Assembly (NCBI GenBank): GCA_030035585.1
Contig: CM057464.1
Location: 32,319,465-32,383,464, forward strand
Length of the DNA: 64,000 nucleotides
Source: Dugong dugon
Lineage: Eukaryota > Chordata > Mammalia > Sirenia > Dugongidae
Direction: 5' to 3'
Shown here: piece after piece, positions 22,546 to 33,834 of the stretch
How positions within the stretch are numbered: position 1 is the first letter of the stretch
Layout of the letters: each line of letters begins with the position of its first letter
Made by a program: the position numbers and the translations under genes
The notes under the pieces: model-generated
What the model was told of the DNA's origin: nothing
What the model saw: the letters and a program-made list of their open reading frames with translations, nothing else
Databases searched by the model: none

Positions 22546-23329
22546 TTTCTGGAATTAAACTTTACCTTTTAATATTCTATGTGGTTTTTGGAGCAGTAGA
22601 GCAAAGGGAGATTCTAACTGACATCTTGCTATCATAAAAATAACTTCTCTCTGCATAGTAATAACATTTCACATAAACGGAAAGGAAGGCAAGGGTCAGA
22701 AATTTAAAACTAATTTAGAATCACAAAAACCTTGGTAAATCTTATTATGGCACTAAACTTGGCATAAGACTCCAACCAGTGATTTAATTACTGAAATGTC
22801 AAGAAATACCGTATTCTAATCCAATGCACCTAGAAAGATGGTTTAAAGTCTGGACACAGAGACTGCAACAAGGAGCATTATATTTATAGAGGAAAAACAA
22901 CCTGGGCCACCCTTGTGGAGATTCACACACACTCACGCACACCAAAACCAGAAGAGTTTATATTAAACCTCTTACATTGGCTTAAGCAAAAGAAACTCAC
23001 TTGAGAAAAATAAAAGTTGGGATTTAACCCTTTCCTGAAAGGAAAGAGACAATTCTCTCAACCACACCTGCAAACTAATTACCAGCCTTTGATGTATACA
23101 TCTGTCCACAGCCGAAGAGCTGGGTGGAGTCATCCCAAATTTACGGTGCTTGGTAAAAAATAATTTGCTGTGAGGTAATTTAGTGTAAGCTCAGGTCACA
23201 TCCGGAGCTTGCCAATTAAACGGCAATGCCAAGGATCCTTTCCTGTTGCTTTAGCCCTCTAGATTGATGGAGTTGCTCACCTGGTTGGAGCTCATCTTCC
23301 CAATGATTCTTACTCATTTCCTTTGGGAT
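22546..23329. other. Unique sequence beside the candidate terminal exon
   Basis: No repeat found. If the exon at 23330-23424 is real, part of this would be its 3' UTR on the minus strand. I did not find an unambiguous poly(A) signal at a sensible distance. Confidence 0.4.
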
Positions 23330-23424
23330 TTAAGTGTGTATGGTGGGCGCAGGAAGGTCTGACATGCTCAGCTCTTTGGCTTTCTTGCATTCCTCTTCGC
23401 AGCCACACTTGGACTCAACAGCTC
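23330..23424 (-). CDS. Candidate last coding exon of an unidentified host gene
   Basis: On the minus strand a near-ideal acceptor (ctcttgttttcttcccag, ending at 23425) is followed by 95 nt: two bases completing a split codon, 30 codons and a TAA at 23332-23330. The peptide is hydrophilic and Lys/Glu-rich with cysteines at residues 6, 8 and 12 (SKCGCEEECKKAKEL) and ends SMSDLPAPTIHT. It lies in repeat-free sequence. I do not recognise the family. With the stop here, other exons would lie at higher coordinates, beyond or within the repeat-rich 24-64 kb, and I found no convincing partner exon. The short length means chance cannot be excluded. Confidence 0.35.
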
Positions 23425-24825
23425 CTGGGAAGAAAACAAGAGAAGGTGTAGTCTTTCACAGGGATAAAGCTGTGACTTCTCAGCCCAAGGAGAACATGTT
23501 CTGCCCTGTCAGGATGGGGAAATTGCTTTTGAAGTCGAGCCCAGGCCTCCCCAGTGCAGACCATCCTCTGGCTGTTATTTCAGTGCAGACTTCCACTCTA
23601 CTCAATACAGACAAGATGACAAAGGGATTGGTTCACTGGCAATTTACTGAATGCCCACTGGATGCAAGGAACTGGGAGCAGAGAAAATGAACTGGAGAAA
23701 GGCAGGTTATGTGTCCTCAGAGCACAAGAAAATATTCAAAGGGAATTTTTATTGGAACAGATTATCTTGCTTAGGGCTTCCTCTTATGTGAATAGGATAT
23801 AAAATATGAATGTAGTAGCTTAATATATAAAATTGTGCATGGGTAATTTAAAAGAAAACATTGATCGAGTTTTATTACAATCCTAGCCACTCTCCAGATC
23901 TAACCCTAAAGCTGCTTTTGTAAACCATGGTTGGCAGAATTGCTTACCAGGTAAGGGAGATAACAACAGGTTATTAATGTGTGGTTTTACAAAAGAGAAA
24001 AAGTCAGAGGGTGGGAGGGAGTACTAGATCATGTTTATCATAACCAGGTCAATCAAGGGAACCTGTACTGGCCAATATCCTTATACTCACTGGAATGTAT
24101 TAAAAAACCAAAATCCTGTCCAGTTCAATCTCAAGAGGAAAACTTGCAGAGAGCAGCAGCAATGGACACTGAAAGTATTTTCAAGTCTGGACAGAATTCT
24201 AGAAATTACTAAACCAGCCAATGATGTTATACTGAACAGAAATCTCATCCTAAATGTAATTATATTCAAACTCCCAAAGATTTCTTACCTCAAAGTGCAT
24301 TCTTTGGATCAAAGGTTACTGTGAGAAGACAGGATGTATGGATTGGGCTGGAAGAAGACAGGGAGGAAAGAAAAAGAAGCCTCACAAAAACCATACTCAC
24401 AATGAATTGGGCAGCTCATTCTGTAAGTAATAGATCATTCATGCACTTTTGCTTTGTTTTAACTAGATAACTCACTGACACTACTTTGCATATTAGGTTT
24501 TACTACCTAAATTATAAAAATTTAAATCTCAAAGTGAACTATATAAAATGTAGGATTTTATTGCATGCCAAGGATACTGTATTCTCTCCTCAAGTTAATT
24601 TTTTCTGGAATAAATTTAATCGTTATACTTTTGATTCACCTTCAAGTTTCTCTTAATTGGTCTGGTTACAATAAAGAACACTGTGAGCAATGTATTCAAT
24701 TGTGTGGGTGTGTGTGTATTTTTTAGGAGAGTGGGGCACTATGCTATTCTATTTTACATAATCATATTTGGGACATCCATCTAGTTTGATAAGCAAAGTT
24801 AGCAATCAGAATTAAGTTGCTTAAC
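23425..24825. other. Unique sequence, possibly intronic
   Basis: No repeat family recognised. The plus-strand ORF at 23334-23690 (118 codons) overlaps the candidate minus-strand exon and has no recognisable domain. Confidence 0.45.
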
Positions 24826-25618
24826 TGTAGTAATCAGTGTCAGGGGAAGTTTATTAAAGAATATATTTTTATGGTAAGACACTACTTCATACCCACTAGA
24901 ATGGCTGTTAGTAGAAAAACAAAACAACAAGTATTGGCAAAGATGTGGAGAAACTGGAACTCTCGTGCATTGCTGGTAGATCATAAAATGGTGCATCTGC
25001 TGTGGAAAACAGTTTGGTGGCACCTCAAAGAGTTAAACACAGAATTACCATATATCTTAGCAATTCCACTTCTAGGTATATACCCAAAAGAATTGAAAAC
25101 AGGGACTCAGATACTTGTATACTAATGTTCATTATAGCATTATTGATAATAGCCAAAATGGAAACAAACCAAGTGACCATCAACAAATGTTATGGATAAA
25201 CAAAATGTGATATATGCATACATTAGAATATTATACCACCATGAAGAGAAATGCAATTTTGATACATGTTACAACATGGATGAATCCTGAAAACAACATG
25301 TTGAGAGAAATAAGTTAGGCGCAAAAGGACAAACAGTGTATGATCTCAAATGTATGAAATATCTAGAAGAGGCAAATAGATACAGACAAGAGTTTATTAG
25401 TGGTTACCAGGGCTGGGGGGAGGGAAGAACAAGGAGTTATTACTTAAGTTATATGGAGCTTCCTTTTGGAGTGATGAAAAACTTTCGGAAATAGATAGTG
25501 GTGATGGTAGCACAATATGGTGACTATAATTAATGTCACCGAATTGTACACTTATAGTTAAAATGATAAATTTTATTATGTATATATATCACACAATAAA
25601 ATTAAAATATACAAACAA
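24826..25618 (+). mobile_element. Old 5'-truncated L1: end of ORF2 plus 3' UTR
   Basis: Starts in the C-terminal region of L1 ORF2, seen as 'cactacttcatacccactag', 'aaaatggtgcatctgctgtg', 'ttctaggtatatacccaaaa' and 'gaatattataccaccatgaa', and ends in an A/T-rich tail at about 25618. It differs clearly from the three younger L1s, which identifies an older subfamily. Coding remnants (LVDHKMVHLLWKTVWWHLKE and PLLGIYPKELK) match the region near the end of ORF2. Confidence 0.92.
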
Positions 25619-25668
25619 ATAAGAACATACTTTTCTGAATAAATATAGTGGGCACTATACTTATGTGA

Positions 25669-25866
25669 GGAGCCCTGGTGGTACAGTGATTAAGAGCTTG
25701 GCTGCTACCTGGAAAGTTGGTGGTTTGAACCCACCAGATGCTCCATGGGAGAAAGATGTGGCAGTATGCTTCCTCAAAGATTATAGCCTAGGAAACCCTA
25801 TGGGGCAGTTCTACTCTGTCCCACAGTGTTGCTATGAGTTGGAATGGACTTGATGGCAACAGGGAT
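25669..25866 (+). repeat. AfroSINE, long subfamily
   Basis: ggagccctggtggtacagtg, 'ggtggtttgaacccaccaga', 'gggagaaagatgtggcagta', 'aggaaaccctatggggcagt' and 'gttgctatgagttggaatgg' in order. Confidence 0.95.
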
Positions 25867-26172
25867 AGGGAATTTGCTACAGGAAAATAATTCATTTCGT
25901 TTATGATCCTAGAAAAGTCTGCTGAATTTTATGTACTGTAATTAAAAAGACAGTAAGTCAAAATATATAAAACACCCTTCATACTTATCTTGGCCATCTG
26001 CAAAATTTCTTATGTTGTTGTTGTTAAGTGCTGTCGAGTCAGTTCCAACACATAGCAACCCTATGTGCACAGAATGAAACACTGCCCAGTCCTGCACCAT
26101 TCTCACAATCATTGCTATGTTTGAGCCCATTGTTGCAGTCACTATGTCAATTCATCTCACTGAGGGTCCTCC

Positions 26173-26460
26173 TCATTTTTGCTGACCCTCTACTTCAGCA
26201 AGCATGATGTCCTTCTCCAGGGACTGGTCCCGCCTGATAACATGTCCAAAGTATGTGAGATGAAGTCTTGCCATCCTCGCTTCTAAGGAGCATTCTGGCT
26301 TTACTGCTTCCAAGACAGATTTGTTCCTTCTTCTGGCAGTCCAGGATATATTCAAAATTCTTTGCCCACACCATAATTCACAGTCTTCAATTCTTCTTTG
26401 GTCTTCCTTATTCACTGTCCAGCAAATTTTGCATGCATATGAGACTACTGAAAACACCAT
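26173..26460 (-). pseudogene. RTE ORF2 C-terminus, decayed
   Basis: 95-codon reverse-strand open stretch carrying the C-terminal RTE region (VFSVVSYACKICWTVNKEDQ, ILNISWTARRRNKSVLE, LHLTYFGHVIRRDQSLEKDI). The same blocks follow the YADD motif in both other RTE copies. The catalytic RT part is absent: the copy is 5' truncated beyond the section that resumes at 28782-29022. Confidence 0.85.
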
Positions 26461-26464
26461 GGCT

Positions 26465-27785
26465 AGTCAAAACAGCCTGGTAAAGGTACAACAACAGATA
26501 CATAGACCAATGGAGCAGAATTGAGAACACAGACACAAATTCATCCACCTATGAGCAGCTGATATTTGACAAAGGCCCAAAGTCCGTTAACTGGGGAAAA
26601 GACAGTTTCTTTAACAAATGGTGCTGGCATAACTGGATATCCATCTGCAAAAAACAGAAACAAGACTCATACCTCACACCAGGCACAAAAACTAACTCAA
26701 GATGGGGTTGACATATTGTGGGGTTGTTGACCAATGTCATAGAACAATATGTGTACTACTGTTTCATGAGAAACTATTTGTTCCGTAAATCTTCACCTGA
26801 AGTACAATTAAAAAAAAAAAAAGACCAGGGGGAAAAAAAAAAAAAAAAACCCTAACTGAAAATGGATCAAAGACTTTAATATAAAATTGAAACCGATAAA
26901 GATCACGGAAGAAAAATGAGGGACAACGCTAGTAGCCCTAATACATGGCATAAAGAGAATATGGACCATAAGTAACAATCTACAAACACCAGAAGAGAAA
27001 CGAGATAACTGGGATCTCCTAAAAATCGAAGACTTATGTTCATCAAAAGACTTCACCAAAAGAGTCAAAAGACAACCTATAGACTGGGAAAAAATTTCTG
27101 GCTATGACAAATCTGATCAGCGTCTAATCTCTAAAATCTACAAGATACTGCAAAACTTCAATAACAAAAAGAAAAATAACCTAATTAAAAAATGGGTAAA
27201 GGATATGAACAGGCACTTCGCCTAAGAAGACATTCAGGCGGCTACCAGATATATGAGGAAATGCTCACGATCATTAGCCATTAGAGAAATGCAGATAAAA
27301 ACTACAATGAGATACCGTCTCACCCCAACAAGGATAGCATTAATCCAAAAAACACAAAATAATAAATGCTGGAGAGGTTGTGGAGAGACTGGAAAACTTA
27401 TACACTGTTGGTGGGAATGTAAAATGGTACAACCACTTTGGAAATCAATTTGGCGCTTCCTTAAAAAGCTAGAAATAGAAGTACCATAGGATCCAGCAAT
27501 TCCACTCCTTGGAATATATCCTAGAGAAATAAGAGCCGTCACACAAAAAGATATATGCACACCCACGGTCATTGCAGCACTGTTCACGATAGCAAAAAGA
27601 TGGAAATAACCTAGGTGCCCATCAATGGACAAATGGATAAACAAATTATGGTATATTCACACAACGGAATACTATGCAAAAATAAAGAACAATGATGAAT
27701 CCGTGAAACATCTCATAACAAGGAGGAATCTGGAAGACATTATGCTGAGTGAATTTAGTCAGTCACAAAAGTCAAATATTGTATA
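26465..27785 (+). pseudogene. L1 ORF2 C-terminal region, decayed and interrupted
   Basis: ORF2 of L1 encodes endonuclease, reverse transcriptase and a C-terminal cysteine motif. Only the C-terminal third is here. The Cys motif is well kept ([19 protein letters not shown], about 27370-27425), followed by [20 protein letters not shown] and a stop at 27487-27489. Frameshifts and a 150 bp insertion break the frame before this, and it ends in the usual 'gtgaatttagtcagtcacaa' region. Confidence 0.9.
26701..26850 (+). mobile_element. Short L1 3' end inserted inside the L1
   Basis: About 150 bp absent from the equivalent place in the L1 at 35411-43023. It reads as the last part of an L1 3' UTR ('gaccaatgtcatagaacaat', 'gttccgtaaatcttcacctg', 'aagtacaatt') followed by two A-runs (26811-26822 and 26833-26849). 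Flanks ctaactcaa (26692-26700) and ctaactgaa (26852-26860) look like a target duplication with one mismatch. This block resembles the 3' end of the older L1 at 31966-33553 (in reverse), so the source subfamily differs from the host L1. Confidence 0.85.
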
Positions 27786-29022
27786 AGGCCACTATTATAA
27801 CAACTCAAGAAAAGGTTTAAACACAGAAGAAAACATTCTTTGATGATTATGAGGGTAGGCAGGGAGGGTGAGGGTTATTCACTAACTAGATAGTAGACAA
27901 GTTTTATCTTAGGTGAAGGGAAGGACAGCACACACTATAGGGGAAGTCAGCACAACTGGACTAAACCAAAGCTAACAAGTTTCCTGAATACAATCAAACA
28001 CTTCAAGGGACAGAGTAGCAGGGGTGGGGATCTGGGGACATCTAGGTCAACTGGCATAATAAAGTTTATTAAGAAAATGTTCTGTATCCTACTTTGGTGA
28101 GTGGCATCTGGAGTCTTAAAAGCTAGCCTGCAGCCGTCTAAAATGCCATCAATTGGTCCCAACTCATCTGGAGTAAAGAAGAATGAAGAACACCAAAGTC
28201 ACAGGGGAAGTATTAGCCCAAGAGACAGAAAGGGCCACATAAACCAGAGACTTCATCAGCCTGAGACCAGAAGAACTAGATGGTGTATGTCTACCATTAA
28301 TGACTGCCCTTACCAGGAACACAACAGAGAGTCCCAGACAGAGCAGGAGAAAAGTGGGGTGCAGAACTCAAATTCTAATAGAAAGACCAGACTTAATGGT
28401 CTGACTGAGACTGGAGGATCCCTAGAAAGCATGGCCCCCGGACTCTCTGTCAACCCAGAACTGAAACCATTCCAGAGGCCATCTCTTCAGACAAAGATTA
28501 GACTGGACTATGGGACATAAAATGATACTCGTGAAGAGTGTGCTTCTTAGCTCAAGTAGATACATGAAACTAAATAGGCGGCTTCTGTCCAGAGATGAAA
28601 GTCAGAGAGGGTTAGGAGCTGGTTGAATGGACATGGGAAATCAGGGGTGGAAAGGAGGAGTGTGTTGTCAAGTATAGGGAGAGCAATTAGGGTCACATAA
28701 CAATATGTGCACAAATTTTTGTATGAGAGACTAACTTGAATTGTAAACATTCACATAAAGTACAACAACAACAACAAAAAAGAAAACACCATGGCTTGGG
28801 CCAGGCGCATCTTAGTCCTCAAAGTCACGTCTTTGCTTTTCAACTCTTTAAAGAAGTCTTTTGCAGCAGCTTTGCCCAATGCAATATATCATTTGATTTC
28901 CTGACTGCTGCTTCCATGGGCATTGATTGTGGATCCAAGTAAAATGAAATCCTTGACAACTTCAATCTTTTCTCCATTTATGATGTTGCTTATTGGTCCA
29001 ATTGTGAGGATTTTTGTTTTAT

Positions 29023-29639
29023 ATAAAAATTTCTTACATCATGTCAGGTAGTTCTATGAGTTTCCCAGGAATTGTATGTTATTTAAACACAAGCATTTTG
29101 CTATCCCAACACAATACCCCTAAATAGCAAATTTAGGTGCTACACAGAAGAAGCCCCTGCACTGCCGTGCTATGTTTATCTAGAACAGCTCGCAAAAAAG
29201 CTGGGTGAAGCCGTAGTGCGAGCACTTAGGTAGGGATCAAAGGGACATATTCTGATGGAAAGCAGAGAATACAACTTCCTGAGACAAACAAATAAGACGA
29301 CATAAAAATAAATGTAAGAAAACCTTGCATTCCACTGTGTTCTAGAAGGTGGCTTAGTTTTTTCCTACTCCCTCAAGTATGATTACAGCCTGATGTGGAT
29401 GGAGAACACCTACATTTACTTCAAAGCTACCAAGCAAGACTGAAAAGTTAAACAACACACACAAAAAAAGGGGTGGGGGTTTGCAAGAATAAAGGAGGCC
29501 CTATTTAACACAGTAGTAAAGGAAGACTGGATGGATGGGAACTCTGTGTGTTGGCATTTCATTCACAGGTAAGCTAAGCTAGTTACAGTGTTCATTTCCT
29601 ATCTGTGAGATGATAATTATTTCTGCCCTTTTTCTGCTC
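29023..29639. other. Unique sequence, no gene seen
   Basis: No repeat family or coding signal recognised; A-rich and G-rich short runs near 29460. Confidence 0.5.
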
Positions 29640-29825
29640 TTTGCTTTTGAAAGTGCTGTCTTCCGGGTCCTCCCTGCCTACCTTTACCTAGCCAACACTA
29701 CTATTCATTACTTACAAAATTTAGCTCTAATGTTTCCTCATCTGAAAAGCCTTTCCTGAAACTTGCAGAAGGAAATACTTCCTTTGTCTTTTGGGCCTTT
29801 ACAGAACTTTTCATTCTGTGAACGT

Positions 29826-30437
29826 GTTGTTGCTGTCATTAGTTGTCATTGAGTCGGCTCCAACTTACGGCAACCCACGTACAACAGAACAAAATGTTGC
29901 CTATTCGTGTGCTAGCTTCATGATCATCGGTATGTTTGAGTCCATTGTTGTGGCCACTACGTATTTTGAGTGCCTTCTAAACCAGGGGGAGCAGTGCAGT
30001 GGTTAAGAGCTTGGCTGCTAACCAAAAGGTCGGCAGTTTGAATCCAGCAGCTGCTCCCTGGAAACTCTATGGAGCCGTTCTACTCTGTCCTATAGGGTAG
30101 CCATGAGTCAGAATCAACTTGACAGCAACGGGTTTGGTTTTGAGTTTTTTGGTTTTAAACTAGGGAGATCATCTTCCAGCCCTATATCAGACAATATTCT
30201 CTTGTGATACATAGGTTTTCATTACTAATTTTCAGATGACTGCCAGGCCTTCCTTCTTAGTCTGTCTTAGTGCAGAAGCTATGCTGAAAACTGTCTCCCC
30301 TGGATGACCCTGCTGGTATTTGAAATACTGGTGGCATAGCTTCCAGCATCATGGCAACATGCAAGCTACCACAGTATGACAAACTGACAGAAGGTGGTGG
30401 TCCGCAAATGTAGCACTTCTTAAACTGCATTGTGACA
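29826..30437 (-). mobile_element. RTE-derived non-autonomous element, reverse, split by an AfroSINE
   Basis: The two parts, 29826-29988 and 30156-30437, read in reverse as the RTE 5'-end block ('ctgtcagtttgtcatactgt', 'gatgctggaagctatgccac', 'tttcaaataccagcagggtc', 'agacagactaagaaggaagg', 'aatattgtctgatatagggc') joined through 'agaaggcactcaaaa' to 'gtggccacaacaatggactc' and the RTE tail. It has the same internal junction as 6402-6775. The coding region is missing. Confidence 0.82.
29989..30155 (+). repeat. AfroSINE (short subfamily) inside an RTE derivative
   Basis: 'gagcagtgcagtggttaaga', 'ggtcggcagtttgaatccag', 'gtagccatgagtcagaatca' and 'gacagcaacgggtttggttt'. The flanks taaaccagggg (29978-29988) and taaactagggag (30156-30167) form an imperfect target duplication. 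Confidence 0.93.
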
Positions 30438-30712
30438 AACCAGGTACAAGCCAATTTCTCCCACTAGAATCCAAACACTTTGTGGATGCTTCAGTATCCT
30501 ATTCATATTTTATTCCCAGGGTCTATCGGGGGTCTGGTACATAATACGTATTCAATAAAAGTTCTGTTGAATAAGTATGAGAGTGAACAAATAAACATTT
30601 AAATTATCCCAAAGACTGGAAGAAAAAGGCTAGAATGAAAAAAACCTAGTTTTGCACATTTTCTCCCTCCAATCCTTACAGTTAGAAGGATTCTAAGGTA
30701 AGGTTTTTTTAA

Positions 30713-31180
30713 AAAAATTTATTGTTGTTGCTGTTGTTGTTGTTGAGAATACACATAGAACATACACCAAGTCAACAATTTCTACATGCACAATTCAGTG
30801 ACATTGATTACATTCTTCAAGGTGTACAACCATTCTCACCCTCCTTTCCAAATTATTATTACCCCATTAAAATAAACTCACTGCCCTCAAAGACTCCTAT
30901 CAATCTTTCCACTTGCTGTTGTCAATTTGATCACATATAGTTCTTAAAAAAGCACAATGCTCAAGGCAGACATTCTTTACTAATTAAGCTAACCTATTGT
31001 GTGGTTTAAAGAAAACTTGAGGGGATATTTTTGGTTTAAGGCATAAGGTTTAAAGATTACCTCAAGGCAATACTTTCAGGGGTTGATTTCAGCCTTACTG
31101 GCTCCATAACTTCTGGAGTCCATGAGAATTTGAAGTTCTGTTCTCCATTTTCCCCCTTTTGATCAGGATTCTGCTATAGA
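30713..31180 (-). mobile_element. Old L1 3' end, reverse
   Basis: Reverse complement is an L1 3' UTR end: the A-rich tail lies at 30713-30750 with (GTT)n, followed by 'agaatacacatagaacatac', 'caattcagtgacattgatta' and 'caaggtgtacaaccattctc'. Similar in order to the L1 end at 31966. No coding sequence found. Confidence 0.75.
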
Positions 31181-31708
31181 ATTTTATATCAAAACGTTCA
31201 GTTTTCAATATAATGGAAAATATATTCCCAAACAGAAAGAGATAAACAATTCCGTGTAAATCATCACAAGGACAGTGGATATTATAACTTATAGCTATGA
31301 GACTCTAGTTCTTTGTAATATATATGGCATTTTCTTTAGTTTGACAGTTTCATCTTTCCCAAGATTTACTTTTCCATCATCTGGGTGGTTCATGCTGAAA
31401 CCCCAGATAACACAAGGGCACCTATGCATACACAAAATATCTACTTTCTCCAGACATTCAGAGTCACTATGTCCAGCTAAAGCTTTGATTTTCTGGAAAG
31501 GCACCTTGAGAGCTTCTCCTAGCTATTCCAAATGACTAAATCCTCTCCCAGCCTCTAACTATGCCTTGAGTTATATTTTATAACTACATCTAAAATGTGC
31601 TCTACTTGTAACTAATGAGAAAACATGATAAGCCTGGAAATACACACACACGAAAATATTTCCTATGTCAACTCAGGCAAATGTGAAGGTTCTCCAGGAA
31701 GCACAAGC

Positions 31709-31955
31709 TCAGGGGCAGCAATGGAGGGTGATTCTGGAGCCAGAGGATTTGACCCTCAGTTCTGACACTAGCTTTGGAGCTTTGGCAAGTTATGAACTCT
31801 CTTTGCCTCAGCTTCCTCATCTATAAAATGGAAAAATAATGGTGCCTACCCTAAAGGATAATTGTATGGAGTGAAAAAGGTAACACAGGTAAAGCAAATA
31901 GAATTGTATATGGCACACAATAAACATTTAATAATAGTTAGAATTGTTACGGGTT
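31709..31955 (+). repeat. MIR SINE
   Basis: Forward MIR: 'gattctggagccagaggatt', 'tggcaagttatgaac', 'cctcagcttcctcatctata', 'aaatggaaaaataatggtgc', 'ggataattgtatgga', and 'cacacaataaacatttaata'. Nearly full length. Confidence 0.93.
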
Positions 31956-31965
31956 ATCATCTTGT

Positions 31966-33553
31966 TTTTTTTATTTTTAATATTTTACTGTGTTTTAGGT
32001 GAAAGTTTACACAACAAATTAGGTTCCCATTAAACAATTTTTATACAAATTGTTCCATGACACTGGTTACATTTTTCACAAGGTGGCAACATTCTCGTTA
32101 TTTCCATTCTGTTTGTTCTGTTTACATTAATCTAGCATCCCTGTCCCTCCTTACCTTCTCATCCTTGTTTTAGGGTAAATGTTGACCATTTGGTCCCATA
32201 TAGTTGAGTACTTAAGGGAGCTCAGTACTCACAGGTGATACTGCTTATTTTCTATTATCTGGATGAAGGGTGACCACCAGGAATGGCTTCAGTTCCAAGT
32301 TCAAAGGGTATCTTAGGGCAATAATTTCAGGGGTTCCTCTAGTCTTTATTGGTCCAGTAAGTCTGGCCTTTTTTAGGAATTTGAGTTTTGTTCTGCATTT
32401 TTTCCATTTCTATCTGGGACCTTCTATTGTGTCCCTGGTCAGAATGGTCAGTAGTGGTAGCCTGGCACCATCTAGTTCTTCTGGTCTCAGGCTAGATGAG
32501 GCCACAGTTCATGTGGGCTTTTAGTCCTGTGGACTAGTTTCTTCTTTAAGTCTTTGGTTTCCATCATTCTCTTTTGTTCCAGATGAGTAGAGAAAATAGT
32601 TGTATCTTAGATGGCCACTTGCAAGCTTTTAAGACCCCAGAAACTACTCACTAAAATAGGATGTAGAACATTATCTTTATGAACTATGTTATGCCAATTG
32701 ATTGAGTTATCCCACGAGACTACGGTCCCGAGCCTTCAAACACAGTAAACCAATCTCACAAGGTGTTGGGTTACGTCTCGTAAGTATCCATAACTGTGCC
32801 TCCACGTGCTTTATTACATATATGAATATATATACAGCTTACACAAATATGTATATACATATGCTTACATATGGACCTATATGTGCAACCCTATATACTC
32901 ACATGTGCGTTCCTATACACATATATGGATACATATCTACCTATGTAACCATATATTTTTTTTTTGGTTGTTATTACTATTGTTGCAAAATTGTATGTTA
33001 TAGCATTTACTGATATTGTCCCTTATTCTTGCATACTTCTTAGTGTCTTCATTTACCTTGGACAAGTTGTGCACAATTTACCCATATTGGGTATTGCCTT
33101 TCCCATCACCAAAAATAACAAGTGTCTATTATCTAGAAAGTGATTCCCTCTCCCTTCCTTTTCCATCCCTGGTAACCATCAAAGAACATTGCTTTCTGCG
33201 TGTATACCTATTCTTGTCTTTTTATGAAAGTGAGACCATGAAATATTTGTCCTTTTTTGGTTGATTTATTTCACTCACCATAATATCCTCTAGATTCATT
33301 CATGTTATGTTTCACAGACTTATCATTATTCTTTATAGCTGTGTAGTACTCCACTGTATGTATATACTACATTTTGTTTATTCATTCATCTGTTGATGGG
33401 CACTTAGGTTGTTTCCATCTTTTGCTGTTGTGAATAATGCTGCATTGGACATAGGTGTGCATATATGTCTATTTGTGTCACTGCTCTTATATCTCTAGGA
33501 TATACACCTAGAAGTGGGATTCCTGGATCATATGGTATTTCTATTTTGCCTTT
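31966..33553 (-). mobile_element. Old 5'-truncated L1: ORF2 end plus 3' UTR, reverse
   Basis: On the minus strand: A-tail end at 31966; 3' UTR blocks 'gtgtaaactttcacctaaaa' and 'tgtcatggaacaatttgtat'; and at the far end ORF2 C-terminal text equivalent to 'tatgatccaggaatcccact', 'tctaggtgtatatcctagag' and 'catctgttgatgggcactta' in reverse. Includes a TATA/CATA-rich internal tract at about 32815-32960. Truncated at 33553 within the ORF2 end. The multiple plus-strand ORFs here are antisense artefacts. Confidence 0.9.
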
Positions 33554-33834
33554 GTCTTTTAAATGATTACTTTTCTAGAACATTCTGGAAGAGAAGAAAA
33601 AGCTTCTCCTGAACAAGTCTCTCCCATAAAGTCATTGCCATTTTGAGCATATGGCAAAGAAGGTAGCATAGAAACATAATCCTACAATATTATGTTCCTG
33701 TACAGCATGCAATCATTGAAGGTACGATAGATTATAATTATACTCACTAAACTTATACTGCTTTAACTACACCCCATACAACTGCACAAAAATAATACTT
33801 TGAGCCACAGGTAACAGTACAATCAAGGAACACG

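Larger units (their letters stand above)
26465..28781 (+). mobile_element. 5'-truncated L1 inserted into an RTE
   Basis: Contains the last third of L1 ORF2 (from 'acagcctggtaaaggtacaa') and the 3' UTR ('gccactattataacaactca', 'gagactggaggatccctaga', 'tgttgtcaagtatagggaga'), ending in an A/C-rich tail (acaacaacaacaacaaaaaa). A perfect 15-bp target duplication (gaaaacaccatggct) flanks it at 26450-26464 and 28782-28796. A ~150 bp block at 26701-26850 is foreign to it. Confidence 0.96.
26013..29022 (-). mobile_element. 5'-truncated RTE LINE, reverse, split by an L1
   Basis: The two RTE parts are 26013-26464 and 28782-29022. Reverse complements give the RTE tail ('gttgctatgtgttggaactg'-like), the 'ccagtccctggagaaggaca' block and the C-terminal coding part. 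The left part breaks at 'gaaaacaccatggct' (26450-26464), and the right part resumes after the same 15 bases (28782-28796), which are the target duplication of the L1 at 26465-28781. Compare the intact order in 57840-58470. Confidence 0.93.
29640..30590 (+). repeat. L2 LINE 3' region, split
   Basis: The left part (29640-29824) has 'ctgcctacctttacctagcc'-like text and 'aaagcctttcctgaaacttg'. The right part (about 30440-30590) has 'ccactagaatccaaacactt', 'cccagggtctatcg', 'tggtacataatacgtattca' and 'ataaaagttctgttgaataa', the standard L2 terminal order. They are separated by the RTE-derived element at 29826-30437. Confidence 0.8.
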
